From NCBI RefSeq assembly GCF_010731715.1, contig NZ_AP022587.1, forward strand, positions 4,526,001-4,590,000: DNA of 64,000 bases. Direction: 5' to 3'. This document shows, one piece after another, positions 19,159 to 26,976 of this stretch. The notes beneath the pieces were generated by a model. That model was not told the DNA's origin and searched no databases. It saw only the letters and a program-made list of their open reading frames with translations. Position numbers and translations under genes: made by a program. The stretch is from Mycobacterium stomatepiae (lineage in GTDB: Bacteria > Actinomycetota > Actinomycetes > Mycobacteriales > Mycobacteriaceae). Each line of letters opens with the position of its first letter. Position 1 is the first letter of the stretch.

Positions 19159-20409
19159 ATGGCACCCCCCAACATTCCTTCCGACTTCGACTTCCTTGAC
19201 CCCGACGTCAACCTCGCCGGGCTGCCCGTCGAGGAGCTCGCCGCGCTACGTAAAGCGGAGCCGATCCACTGGGTCGACATCCCGGGCGGTTCGGGCGGCT
19301 TCGAGGACAACGGCTACTGGATCGTCACCAAGCACGCCGACGTCAAGGAGGTGTCGCGACGCAGCGACGTCTTCTCGAGCTGGCAAAACGGTGCCATCCC
19401 GACCTGGCCGCCGGAGATGAAGCGTGAGCAGGTCGAGCTGCAGCGCAGCGTCATGCTCAACATGGACGCGCCGCACCACACCCGGCTGCGCAAGATCATC
19501 TCCCGCGGATTCACGCCACGGGCAATCGGTCGCTTGCAAGCTGAACTGGCCCAGCGGGCCGAGAACATCGCCAAGACCGCGGCGAGTGAGGGTAGCGGCG
19601 ATTTCGTCGAACAGGTCTCGTGCGAGCTGCCGCTGCAAGCCATCGCGGGACTGCTCGGTGTTCCCCAGGAAGACCGCGACAAGCTCTTCCGCTGGTCCAA
19701 CGAGATGACCGGCGGCACCGACCCCGAGTACGCCACCGTCGACCCCGCGCAATCGTCGATGGAACTGATCATGTACGCGATGGCGATGGCGGCCGAGCGC
19801 AACGAGAATCCCACCGACGACATCGTCACCACGCTGATCCAGGCCGACATCGACGGCGAGAAGCTCTCCGACGACGAGTTCGGGTTCTTCGTGGTGATGC
19901 TCGCGGTGGCGGGCAACGAGACCACCCGTAACTCGATCACCCACGGCATGATCGCGTTCGCGAACAACCCCGATCAGTGGGAGCTGTTCAAAAAGGAGCG
20001 CCCGGCCACCGCGGCCGACGAGATCATCCGGTGGGCGACCCCGGTCTCGGCGTTCCAGCGCACCGCCAACGAGGACATCGAGTTGGGTGGCGTGCTGATC
20101 AAGGCGGGGCAGCGGGTGGTGATGTCGTACCGATCGGCGAACTTCGACGAAGAGGTCTTCGAGGACCCGCACCGCTTCAACATCCTGCGCGACCCCAACC
20201 CGCACGTCGGATTCGGCGGCACCGGTGCTCACTACTGCATCGGCGCGAACCTCGCCCGCATGACGATTAATCTGATCTTCAACGCGGTTGCCGATCAGAT
20301 GCCGGATATCAAGTCGATCGGCGAGCCCGAGCGGCTACGGTCGGGATGGCTCAACGGCATCAAACACTGGCAGGTCGACTACACCGGAAAGAGCGCGGTT
20401 ACGTCCTGA
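19159..20409 (+). CDS. cyp125: Cytochrome P450 CYP125 (steroid C26 monooxygenase)
   Basis: P450 of 416 residues. The I-helix has AVAGNETTRNS, the K-helix ExxR lies before TPVSAFQRTA, and the haem loop is FGGTGAHYCIGANLAR with the axial Cys360. CYP125 oxidises the terminal side-chain carbon of cholesterol/cholestenone to the acid, starting side-chain beta-oxidation. AAAAGGAG precedes the ATG. First gene of the igr-type operon; its stop overlaps the fadE28 start by one base. M. tuberculosis CYP125 is somewhat longer at the N-terminus. Confidence 0.95.
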   Translation: MAPPNIPSDFDFLDPDVNLAGLPVEELAALRKAEPIHWVDIPGGSGGFEDNGYWIVTKHADVKEVSRRSDVFSSWQNGAIPTWPPEMKREQVELQRSVMLNMDAPHHTRLRKIISRGFTPRAIGRLQAELAQRAENIAKTAASEGSGDFVEQVSCELPLQAIAGLLGVPQEDRDKLFRWSNEMTGGTDPEYATVDPAQSSMELIMYAMAMAAERNENPTDDIVTTLIQADIDGEKLSDDEFGFFVVMLAVAGNETTRNSITHGMIAFANNPDQWELFKKERPATAADEIIRWATPVSAFQRTANEDIELGGVLIKAGQRVVMSYRSANFDEEVFEDPHRFNILRDPNPHVGFGGTGAHYCIGANLARMTINLIFNAVADQMPDIKSIGEPERLRSGWLNGIKHWQVDYTGKSAVTS

Positions 20410-21422
20410 TGGATTTCGATCTCACTGCAACGCAGCAGGCTGTCGCCGATGTGGCAACGTCGGTACTCGAAAAGGATTTGGGCTGGGATGCTTTGGTCGG
20501 CGGAGGTGTGACGGCGCTTCCGGTGCCCGAACGTCTCGGTGGCGACGGCGTGGGACTGCCCGAGGTCGCCACGGTCTTGACCGAAGCGGGGCGCCACGGC
20601 GCGATCACGCCGGCACTGGCCACGCTGGGCTTCGGCGTAGTGCCGCTGGTAGATCTGGCGTCCGAGGAACAGCAGGACCGGTTCCTAGCGGCTGTCGCCA
20701 AGGGTGGCGTGCTGACCGCGGCGCTCAACGAGCCCGGTTCGGCGCTGCCCGACCGGCCCACCACCACCTTCGCCGACGGTCGGCTGTCGGGCACCAAAGT
20801 CGGTGTCGCGTATGCAGAACAAGCGGATTGGATGATCGTGACGGCCGACAACTCGGTCGTCGTGGTGTCGCCGAAGGCCGAAGGTGTCGAGCTGGTTCGG
20901 ACCCCGACGTCGAACGGCTCCGACGAGTACACGGTGAGGTTCGCCGCGGTCGCGGTTCCCGACACCGACGTGCTGGCCGGCGCCACCGCCCGCCGCGTCA
21001 ACGAGTTGGCGCTGGCGGCGATCGGCGCCTTCACCGACGGGCTGGTGGCCGGGGCGCTGCGGCTGACCGCGGATTACGTGGCCGGACGCAAGCAGTTCGG
21101 CAAGCCGCTGTCGACCTTCCAAACGGTCGCCGCGCAGCTGGCCGAGGTCTACATCGCTTCGCGCACCATCGATTTGGCGGCGAAGTCGGTGGTGTGGCGC
21201 CTGTCCGAAGGCCGGGACGCCGACGAAGATCTCGACGTGCTCGGGTACTGGATCACGTCGCAGGCCCCGCCGGTGATGCAGATCTGCCATCACCTGCACG
21301 GCGGGATGGGCATGGACATCACCTACCCCATGCACCGGTACTACTCGACGATCAAAGACCTGGCCCGCCTGCTGGGCGGGTCGTCTCATCGACTCGACCT
21401 GGTGGGAGCGCAATGTTCATAG
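20409..21422 (+). CDS. fadE28: Acyl-CoA dehydrogenase subunit FadE28 (ChsE1)
   Basis: ACAD-like subunit, 337 residues (339 in Rv3544c), with the reduced architecture of the heteromeric steroid dehydrogenases. C-terminal landmarks are GRKQFGKPLSTFQTVAAQ and HHLHGGMGMDITYPMHRYY. It pairs with FadE29 as ChsE1-ChsE2, dehydrogenating the 3-carbon side-chain CoA thioester. The ATG overlaps the cyp125 stop as TGATG, and the last ten bases overlap fadE29. Confidence 0.92.
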   Translation: MDFDLTATQQAVADVATSVLEKDLGWDALVGGGVTALPVPERLGGDGVGLPEVATVLTEAGRHGAITPALATLGFGVVPLVDLASEEQQDRFLAAVAKGGVLTAALNEPGSALPDRPTTTFADGRLSGTKVGVAYAEQADWMIVTADNSVVVVSPKAEGVELVRTPTSNGSDEYTVRFAAVAVPDTDVLAGATARRVNELALAAIGAFTDGLVAGALRLTADYVAGRKQFGKPLSTFQTVAAQLAEVYIASRTIDLAAKSVVWRLSEGRDADEDLDVLGYWITSQAPPVMQICHHLHGGMGMDITYPMHRYYSTIKDLARLLGGSSHRLDLVGAQCS

Positions 21423-22576
21423 ACCTGACTCCCGAGCAGCGTGCGCTGCAAGCGGAGCTCCGCGAATACTTCTCGAATCTGATCTCGCCCGACGAGGCGA
21501 AGGCGATGGAGTCCGACCGCCACAACGAGGCCTATCGCGCGGTGATCAAGCGCATGGGGCAGGACGGCAAGCTCGGCGTGGGCTGGCCAAAAGAGTTCGG
21601 CGGCTTGGGTTTCGGCCCGATCGAGCAGTCGATCTTCGTCAACGAGGCGCACCGCGCCGACGTGCCGCTGCCGGCGGTGACGCTGCAGACGGTCGGTCCC
21701 GCGTTGCAGCAGTTCGGCAGCGAGGAGCAGAAGAAGAAGTTCCTGCCCGCCATTCTGGCCGGCGAGGTGCACTTCGCGATCGGCTACACCGAGCCGGAGG
21801 CCGGCACCGACCTGGCCTCGCTGCGTACCACCGCCATACGCCAGGGTGATGAATACATCGTCAACGGCCAGAAGATCTTCACCACCGGCGCGCACGACGC
21901 CGACTACATCTGGCTGGCCTGTCGCACCGACCCGGAAGCCGTTAAGCACAAGGGTATTTCGATCCTGATCGTCGACACCAAGGATCCCGGCTACTCCTGG
22001 ACGCCGATCATTCTGTCCGACGGGGCCCACCACACGAACGCCACGTACTACAACGACGTGCGGGTGCCCGCCGACATGCTGGTCGGCGAGGAGAACGGCG
22101 GATGGCGGCTGATCACCACCCAGCTCAACAATGAGCGCGTGATGCTCGGCCCGGCGGGTCGTACCGCCGGCATCTACGACCGGTTGCACGCGTGGGCGTC
22201 CAAACCCGGTGGCGACGGCGTCACGCCAATCGATCACTCCGACGTCAAGCGGGCGCTCGGTGAGATCTACTCGATGTGGCGGATCAACGAGCTGCTCAAC
22301 TGGCAGGTGGCCGCGGCCGGCGAGGACATCAACGTGGCCGATGCGGCGTCGACGAAAGTCTTCGGCACCGAGAAGATTCAGTACATCGGCCGTCTCGCCG
22401 AAGAGATCGTCGGCAAATACGGCAACCCGGCCGAGTCGGACACCGCGGAGCTGCTCGAGTGGCTCGACTCGCAGACCAAGCGCAATCTGGTGATTACCTT
22501 CGGTGGAGGCGTGAACGAAGTGATGCGCGAAATGATCGCGGCATCCGGCCTCAAAGTGCCGAGGGTGCCTCGATGA
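21413..22576 (+). CDS. fadE29: Acyl-CoA dehydrogenase subunit FadE29 (ChsE2)
   Basis: ACAD of 387 residues (Rv3543c equivalent). It has GYTEPEAGTDLASLRTTA, NGQKIFTTGAHDADYI and a C-terminal FGGGVNEVMREMIAASGLKVPR. This is the FAD-site-bearing partner of FadE28. Together they form an alpha2beta2 enzyme that introduces the double bond in the last side-chain cycle. It overlaps fadE28 by ten bases and chsH2 by four (ATGA), consistent with coupled translation. Confidence 0.93.
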   Translation: MFIDLTPEQRALQAELREYFSNLISPDEAKAMESDRHNEAYRAVIKRMGQDGKLGVGWPKEFGGLGFGPIEQSIFVNEAHRADVPLPAVTLQTVGPALQQFGSEEQKKKFLPAILAGEVHFAIGYTEPEAGTDLASLRTTAIRQGDEYIVNGQKIFTTGAHDADYIWLACRTDPEAVKHKGISILIVDTKDPGYSWTPIILSDGAHHTNATYYNDVRVPADMLVGEENGGWRLITTQLNNERVMLGPAGRTAGIYDRLHAWASKPGGDGVTPIDHSDVKRALGEIYSMWRINELLNWQVAAAGEDINVADAASTKVFGTEKIQYIGRLAEEIVGKYGNPAESDTAELLEWLDSQTKRNLVITFGGGVNEVMREMIAASGLKVPRVPR

Positions 22577-23523
22577 CCGATATCAAGGAAGCGGTTGCGG
22601 AGATCACCGCCACCGTCGTCGCCAAGCCGCGCGACGCTCGGGATCCGGTGAATCAGCCGACGATCAAGAACTGGGTCGAGGCGCTCGGCGACGCGAACCC
22701 GATCTATGTCGACGAGGCTGCCGCCAAGGCTGCCGGGCATCCCGGAATCGTCGCGCCGCCGGCCATGATTCAGGTGTGGACGATGTTCGGCCTGGGCGGT
22801 GAACGTCCCACCGACGACCCGATGGGTCCGATCATGCAGCTGTTCGACGACGCCGGCTACATCGGCGTGGTCGCGACCAACTGCGAGCAGACTTATCACC
22901 GGTATCTGCGGCCCGGCGAGCAGGTCACCATTCATTCGGAGATGCGCGACGTGGTCGGTCCCAAGCAGACCGGGCTCGGCGAGGGTTGGTTCATCAACCA
23001 GCACATCACCTGGCGGGTGGGCGACGAGAACGTCGCCGAGATGGCTTGGCGCATTTTGAAGTTCAAGCCGCGCGAGGCCGGTTCGGCGTCGTCCGTGCCG
23101 GAGGACCTGGACGCCGACGCCATGATGCGTCCGGCGATGTCGCGTGACACCGCCTTCTTCTGGGAGGGCGTCAAAGCTCACGAGTTGCGTGTTCAGCGTC
23201 TCGCGGACGGCAGCCTGCAGCACCCGCCGGTTCCGGCGGTGTGGCAGGACAAGGCCGAGCCCATCGACTATGTGGTGGCCAGCGGTCGTGGCACGGTGTA
23301 CAGCTACGTCGTGCACCACGCGCCGAAGGTGCCGGGCCGCACGCTGCCTTTCGTGATCGCGCTGGTCGAACTGGAAGAGGGCGTCCGCATGCTGGGCGAG
23401 CTGCGCGACGTCGACCATGCCGCGATCAAAATCGGAATGCCCGTTCGCGCAACCTATATCGACTTCCCGGCTGGCGACTCCGGCCCGGAGTGGACCCTTT
23501 ACGCCTGGGAGCCCGACGCATGA
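22573..23523 (+). CDS. chsH2: Enoyl-CoA hydratase ChsH2 (MaoC plus DUF35)
   Basis: Two-domain protein of 316 residues. The N-terminal hot-dog MaoC-like hydratase domain (about 1-180) includes NWVEALGDANPIYVDEAAAK. The C-terminal DUF35 OB-fold domain (about 190-316) includes VWQDKAEPIDYVVASGRGTV and VIALVELEEGVRMLGEL. With ChsH1 it hydrates the 17(20)-enoyl-CoA side chain, and the DUF35 part docks to Ltp2. Orthologue of Rv3542c. ATG overlaps the fadE29 stop. Confidence 0.93.
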   Translation: MTDIKEAVAEITATVVAKPRDARDPVNQPTIKNWVEALGDANPIYVDEAAAKAAGHPGIVAPPAMIQVWTMFGLGGERPTDDPMGPIMQLFDDAGYIGVVATNCEQTYHRYLRPGEQVTIHSEMRDVVGPKQTGLGEGWFINQHITWRVGDENVAEMAWRILKFKPREAGSASSVPEDLDADAMMRPAMSRDTAFFWEGVKAHELRVQRLADGSLQHPPVPAVWQDKAEPIDYVVASGRGTVYSYVVHHAPKVPGRTLPFVIALVELEEGVRMLGELRDVDHAAIKIGMPVRATYIDFPAGDSGPEWTLYAWEPDA

Positions 23524-23921
23524 GCGCACCTGTTGTTGAAGTGGGTACCGTGCTGCCTGAGCTGAAGCTGGAGGGTTCACCGACCTTCATCATCTCAACA
23601 GCCCTGGCCACCAGGGACTTTCAGGACGTGCACCACGACCGGGACCTGGCGCAAGCCAAGGGGTCCAAGGACATCTTCGTCAACATCCTCACCGACACCG
23701 GGCTGGTGCAGCGCTACGTCACCGACTGGGCTGGTCCGACGGCGCTGATCAAATCGATCGGGCTGCGGCTCGGAGTGCCGTGGTATGCCTACGACACCGT
23801 CACCTTCTCGGGTGAGGTGACCGCCATCGACGATGGCCTGATCACGTTGAAGGTGTTCGGTCGCAACAGCCTTGGCGATCACGTCATCGCGAACGTGACG
23901 CTGACGATCGGGGGTTCCTGA
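23520..23921 (+). CDS. chsH1: Enoyl-CoA hydratase ChsH1 (MaoC-like)
   Basis: Single hot-dog domain protein of 133 residues (129 in Rv3541c). It has a hydratase-type DFQDVHHDRDLAQAKGSKDI motif, providing the Asp/His pair near residues 36-42, and FVNILTDTGLVQRYVTDW. It forms the catalytic heteromer with ChsH2. It overlaps chsH2 by four bases (ATGA) and ltp2 by one (TGATG). Confidence 0.93.
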   Translation: MSAPVVEVGTVLPELKLEGSPTFIISTALATRDFQDVHHDRDLAQAKGSKDIFVNILTDTGLVQRYVTDWAGPTALIKSIGLRLGVPWYAYDTVTFSGEVTAIDDGLITLKVFGRNSLGDHVIANVTLTIGGS

Positions 23922-25090
23922 TGTTGTCGGGTAAGGCAGCGATCGTCGGCATCGGCGCCACCGACTTCTCCAAGGACTCCGGGCGTAGCGAGCTGCGCTT
24001 GGCGGCCGAGGCGGTTCTCGATGCGTTGGACGACGCGGGACTTTCGCCGTCGGATGTCGACGGGCTGACCACTTTCACGATGGACACGAACAAAGAGATC
24101 GCCGTCGCGCGGGCGGCCGGCATCGGCGAGCTGACGTTCTTCTCGCAGACCCACTATGGCGGTGGTGCCGCGTGCGGGACGGTTCAGCATGCCGCGATGG
24201 CCGTCGCGACGGGTGTGGCCGATGTCGTGGTGGCGTATCGGGCGTTCAACGAGCGGTCCGGTATGCGGTTCGGTCAGGTGCAGACGCGGCTGGTGGGAGA
24301 TGTTGGCGTACAAGCTGATTCGACGGCAGCCGACAATTCCTTCTCGTATCCGCACGGGCTGTCGACGCCGGCGGCGCAGGTCGCGATGATCGCTCAGCGC
24401 TACATGCACTGGTCCGGTGCGACCAGCCGGGACTTCGGCGCCATCTCGGTGGCCGATCGCAAACACGCCGCCAAGAACCCGAAGGCTTACTTCTACGAGA
24501 AGCCGATCACCATTGAAGACCACCAGAATTCGCGGTGGATCGCCGAGCCGCTGCGGCTGCTGGACTGCTGTCAGGAGACCGACGGGGCCGTCGCGATCGT
24601 GGTGACGTCGGCGGAGCGTGCGAAGGATCTCAAGCATCGGCCGGCGGTCATCGAGGCGGCTTCGCAAGGCTCCAGCCCCGATCAGTACACGATGGTCAGC
24701 TACTACCGCCCCGAACTGGGCCTGCCCGAGATGGGTGTGGTGGGTCGGCAGCTGTGGTCCCAGTCGGGGCTGTCGCCGGCCGACATTCAGACGGCGGTGC
24801 TCTACGACCACTTCACGCCGTTCACGCTGATTCAGTTGGAGGAGTTGGGTTTCTGCGGTCGCGGCGAGGCCAAGGACTTCATCGCCGACGGTGCGGTCGA
24901 GGTGGGCGGGCGACTACCCATCAACACCCACGGCGGCCAACTCGGCGAGGCCTACATCCACGGCATGAACGGTATTGCGGAGGGTGTGCGGCAACTGCGA
25001 GGCACCTCGGTGAACCCAGTGCCCGACGTCGAGCACGTACTCGTCACCGCCGGAACAGGTGTGCCCACCTCCGGATTGATTCTCGGCTAG
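23921..25090 (+). CDS. ltp2: Steroid side-chain retro-aldolase Ltp2
   Basis: Thiolase-fold (SCP-x-like) protein of 389 residues that lacks the classical thiolase nucleophile context. It includes GGGAACGTVQHAAMAVATG, LYDHFTPFTLIQLEELGFCG and INTHGGQLGEAYIHGMNG. With the DUF35 domain of ChsH2 it splits the C17 side chain by retro-aldol cleavage, giving androstenedione and propionyl-CoA. Last gene of the six-gene cyp125-ltp2 operon. A strong hairpin follows 17 bases after the stop. Confidence 0.93.
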   Translation: MLSGKAAIVGIGATDFSKDSGRSELRLAAEAVLDALDDAGLSPSDVDGLTTFTMDTNKEIAVARAAGIGELTFFSQTHYGGGAACGTVQHAAMAVATGVADVVVAYRAFNERSGMRFGQVQTRLVGDVGVQADSTAADNSFSYPHGLSTPAAQVAMIAQRYMHWSGATSRDFGAISVADRKHAAKNPKAYFYEKPITIEDHQNSRWIAEPLRLLDCCQETDGAVAIVVTSAERAKDLKHRPAVIEAASQGSSPDQYTMVSYYRPELGLPEMGVVGRQLWSQSGLSPADIQTAVLYDHFTPFTLIQLEELGFCGRGEAKDFIADGAVEVGGRLPINTHGGQLGEAYIHGMNGIAEGVRQLRGTSVNPVPDVEHVLVTAGTGVPTSGLILG

Positions 25091-25107
25091 GCGTCGGGCC
25101 TCTCGGC

Positions 25108-25163
25108 CGAACGTGCGGCCAGCCGCGCGTTCGCTGCCGAGCGCGAAGCTGGCCGCGCGTTCG
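25108..25163. repeat. Large GC-rich hairpin upstream of first DUF559 gene
   Basis: CGAACGTGCGGCCAGC at 25108-25123 pairs with GCTGGCCGCGCGTTCG at 25148-25163 (15 of 16 bases). The loop can itself fold (CGCGCG/CGCGCG-like arms). It follows ltp2 and may end that operon. The same core recurs beyond the DUF559 gene and around its paralogue near 47.6-48.6 kb. Confidence 0.75.
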
Positions 25164-25207
25164 TCGAGTGAAGTGACGTCGACGGTAGGGCATGCGACGC
25201 TGCGGCG

Positions 25208-26047
25208 ATGGGCGAACCATTCATCGGAACTGAGGCAATCGCCCTCGGTACGGTGACCAAGAGTCAGTTGAATAGACGCTATAGGCGGCTATTCAGAAAC
25301 GTGTATGTCGATCCTGACACTGAAGTCACGGCCGCGCTGACGGCGAAGGCCGGGTGGCTGTGGAGCGGACGGCGAGGAGTGGTGGCCGGGTTTTCGGCGG
25401 CTGCGCTGCACGGCAGCAAATGGGTGGATGACCGAAAAGTGGCGGAATTGATTCACATCCATCGCCACCGCGTGCCGGGAATCCAGACTCACGGAGACCT
25501 CATCGAGGCGGACGAAGTCGAGGTGATTGGCGGCGTCGCGGTGACATCGCTCGCAAGGACAGCCCTCGACCTGGGGTGTTGGTACCCGACCACGACTGCT
25601 GTGGCGGGTATCGACGCGCTCGCGAGAGCAGCTGAGGTCAAGGCTGCCGATGTTGAATTGCTCACCAAGAGGTACCCGGGACGCCGCGGCATCGCCCAGG
25701 CACGGGAGGCGGCGGGCCTATTCGACGCGGGCGCACAGTCGCCGAAAGAGTCATGGCTTCGCATTGTCTTGATCCGGGCAGGCTTGCCGCGGCCCCAGAC
25801 GCAGATTCCTGTCGTCGACGAATTTGGCAGTGCGATCGCGCATCTAGACATGGGCTGGGAGGACATCAAAGTCGCGGTCGAATACGACGGCGAACAGCAT
25901 CGGAATGATCGCTGGCAGTACAAGCGTGATATCCGGCGGTTGGAAGCGATCGAGGGCTTAGGCTGGATCGTGGTCCGCGTGGTGGTGGGCGATCGTCCGC
26001 CTGACATCATTCGCCGCGTCCGGGCAGCCCGCGCACGTCGAACGTGA
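25208..26047 (+). CDS. DUF559 endonuclease-like protein with AbiEi-type N-terminus, copy 1
   Basis: 279-residue protein. The N-terminal half (about 1-110) resembles the winged-helix/AbiEi antitoxin-like region common in actinobacterial DUF559 proteins: YRRLFRNVYVDPDTEVTA, then SAAALHGSKWVDDRK. The C-terminal part (about 175-275) has the Vsr/PD-(D/E)XK-like LDMGWEDIKVAVEYDGEQH followed by DIRRLEAIEGLGWIVVRV. The function of the family is unknown; a DNA-related role is inferred from the fold. It is clearly homologous along its length to the protein at 47642-48484. Both end in RRT with the stop codon in CGAACGTGA, the arm of a hairpin. The gene is not in the M. tuberculosis island, where PPE63 sits here. 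Confidence 0.85.
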   Translation: MGEPFIGTEAIALGTVTKSQLNRRYRRLFRNVYVDPDTEVTAALTAKAGWLWSGRRGVVAGFSAAALHGSKWVDDRKVAELIHIHRHRVPGIQTHGDLIEADEVEVIGGVAVTSLARTALDLGCWYPTTTAVAGIDALARAAEVKAADVELLTKRYPGRRGIAQAREAAGLFDAGAQSPKESWLRIVLIRAGLPRPQTQIPVVDEFGSAIAHLDMGWEDIKVAVEYDGEQHRNDRWQYKRDIRRLEAIEGLGWIVVRVVVGDRPPDIIRRVRAARARRT

Positions 26048-26064
26048 AGCTGGCCGCACGTTCG
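26039..26064. repeat. Hairpin overlapping the DUF559 copy 1 stop codon
   Basis: CGAACGTG at 26039-26046 pairs with CACGTTCG at 26057-26064 around a GAAGCTGGCC-type loop; the TGA stop (26045-26047) lies in the left arm. A second related block with GGCTGGCCGCGCGCTCGG follows to about 26096. It may be a terminator between convergent transcripts. Confidence 0.65.
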
Positions 26065-26114
26065 AGCGCCAGAGTGCGGCTGGCCGCGCGCTCGGCTTGA
26101 GGAAGCGCCAAACG

Positions 26115-26975
26115 CTAGGCCGGGACCAACTCGACGCCGGACAGCACCACCGCGTTGTCGCGCGAGGGCGCAACGACAGCGGCCACGAAGCGGCCGTCTT
26201 CCTTCCACACGTTGACCCGCAGTGTCTCGCCGGGGAACGCCACACCCGAAAAGCGCGCCCCATAGGCGGCCACCGCACCGGCATCCCCGTCCAGCAGCGC
26301 GTCGGTGATCGCCTTGCAGGTCATGCCGTAGGTGCACAGGCCGTGCAGAATCGGCTGGGAAAATCCTGCGGCAGCAGCGAATTCGGGGTCGGAGTGCAGC
26401 GGGTTGCGATCACCGCACAGCCGGTACAGCAGCGCCTGCTGCGGCAACAAGGGCATATCGACCTCGAGGTCCGGGGCCCCATCGGGCGCCCCATCCGACG
26501 ACGAAGGCCCGCGCTCGCCACCGAATCCGCCCTCACCGCGCGCGAAGATCGACCGTCGCTGCGTCCACAGCACGGTGCCGTCGGGAGCCGACGCCGTCGT
26601 CTCGCTCCAGATCACCGCTGCCTTGCCTTTGTCCCAGATATCGGTGAACCGGGTGACGGCCGTGGCGGAACCGGACGGCGGTAGCGGCCCGGGCACCTCG
26701 ATCCGCTCGCTGGCGTGCAGCACCTTGCCCAGCTCGATGTCGATGCCGGGGAATTGCACCGTCGGCGGCTTGGTCATGTGGAACGACGCCGCGACGTTGC
26801 CGAACGTCGGCAGCACCTGCGGGGTGTCGTCGATCAGGTAGCGCAACTCGCGCGGGTCCATCGGGTCGGCACCGGCACCCAGGCCAAGGTGGTAAAGCTG
26901 GATATCGCTACTGCTCCAAGAGAATTCGAGGGGCTCTAGCTCGGCGGCCAGCGCGACGTCTACATCGATCGGCAT
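26115..26975 (-). CDS. hsd4B: (R)-specific enoyl-CoA hydratase-like Hsd4B (Rv3538)
   Basis: Double hot-dog protein of 286 residues (Rv3538 equivalent) of the 2-enoyl-CoA hydratase family related to the peroxisomal multifunctional enzyme. The hydratase-2 motif GDRNPLHSDPEFAAAAGF followed by QPILHGLCTYG carries the catalytic Asp/His near residue 195. The expected role is hydration of a side-chain enoyl-CoA. The ATG at 26975 lies one base after the kstD stop with a GGAGAGAAC ribosome-binding site, so it is the second gene of the kstD operon. Confidence 0.88.
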   Translation of the reverse strand: MPIDVDVALAAELEPLEFSWSSSDIQLYHLGLGAGADPMDPRELRYLIDDTPQVLPTFGNVAASFHMTKPPTVQFPGIDIELGKVLHASERIEVPGPLPPSGSATAVTRFTDIWDKGKAAVIWSETTASAPDGTVLWTQRRSIFARGEGGFGGERGPSSSDGAPDGAPDLEVDMPLLPQQALLYRLCGDRNPLHSDPEFAAAAGFSQPILHGLCTYGMTCKAITDALLDGDAGAVAAYGARFSGVAFPGETLRVNVWKEDGRFVAAVVAPSRDNAVVLSGVELVPA

Positions 26976-26976
26976 A

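Noticed and set aside
20288..22576. 762-codon frame that looks like a fusion ending in FadE29
   Set aside because: The first 375 codons are a shadow of cyp125/fadE28. The real start is ATG 21413, within the coupled operon.
25108..26064. CRISPR or other regular repeat array around the DUF559 gene
   Set aside because: Repeats are palindromic pairs with no regular spacing or unique spacers.
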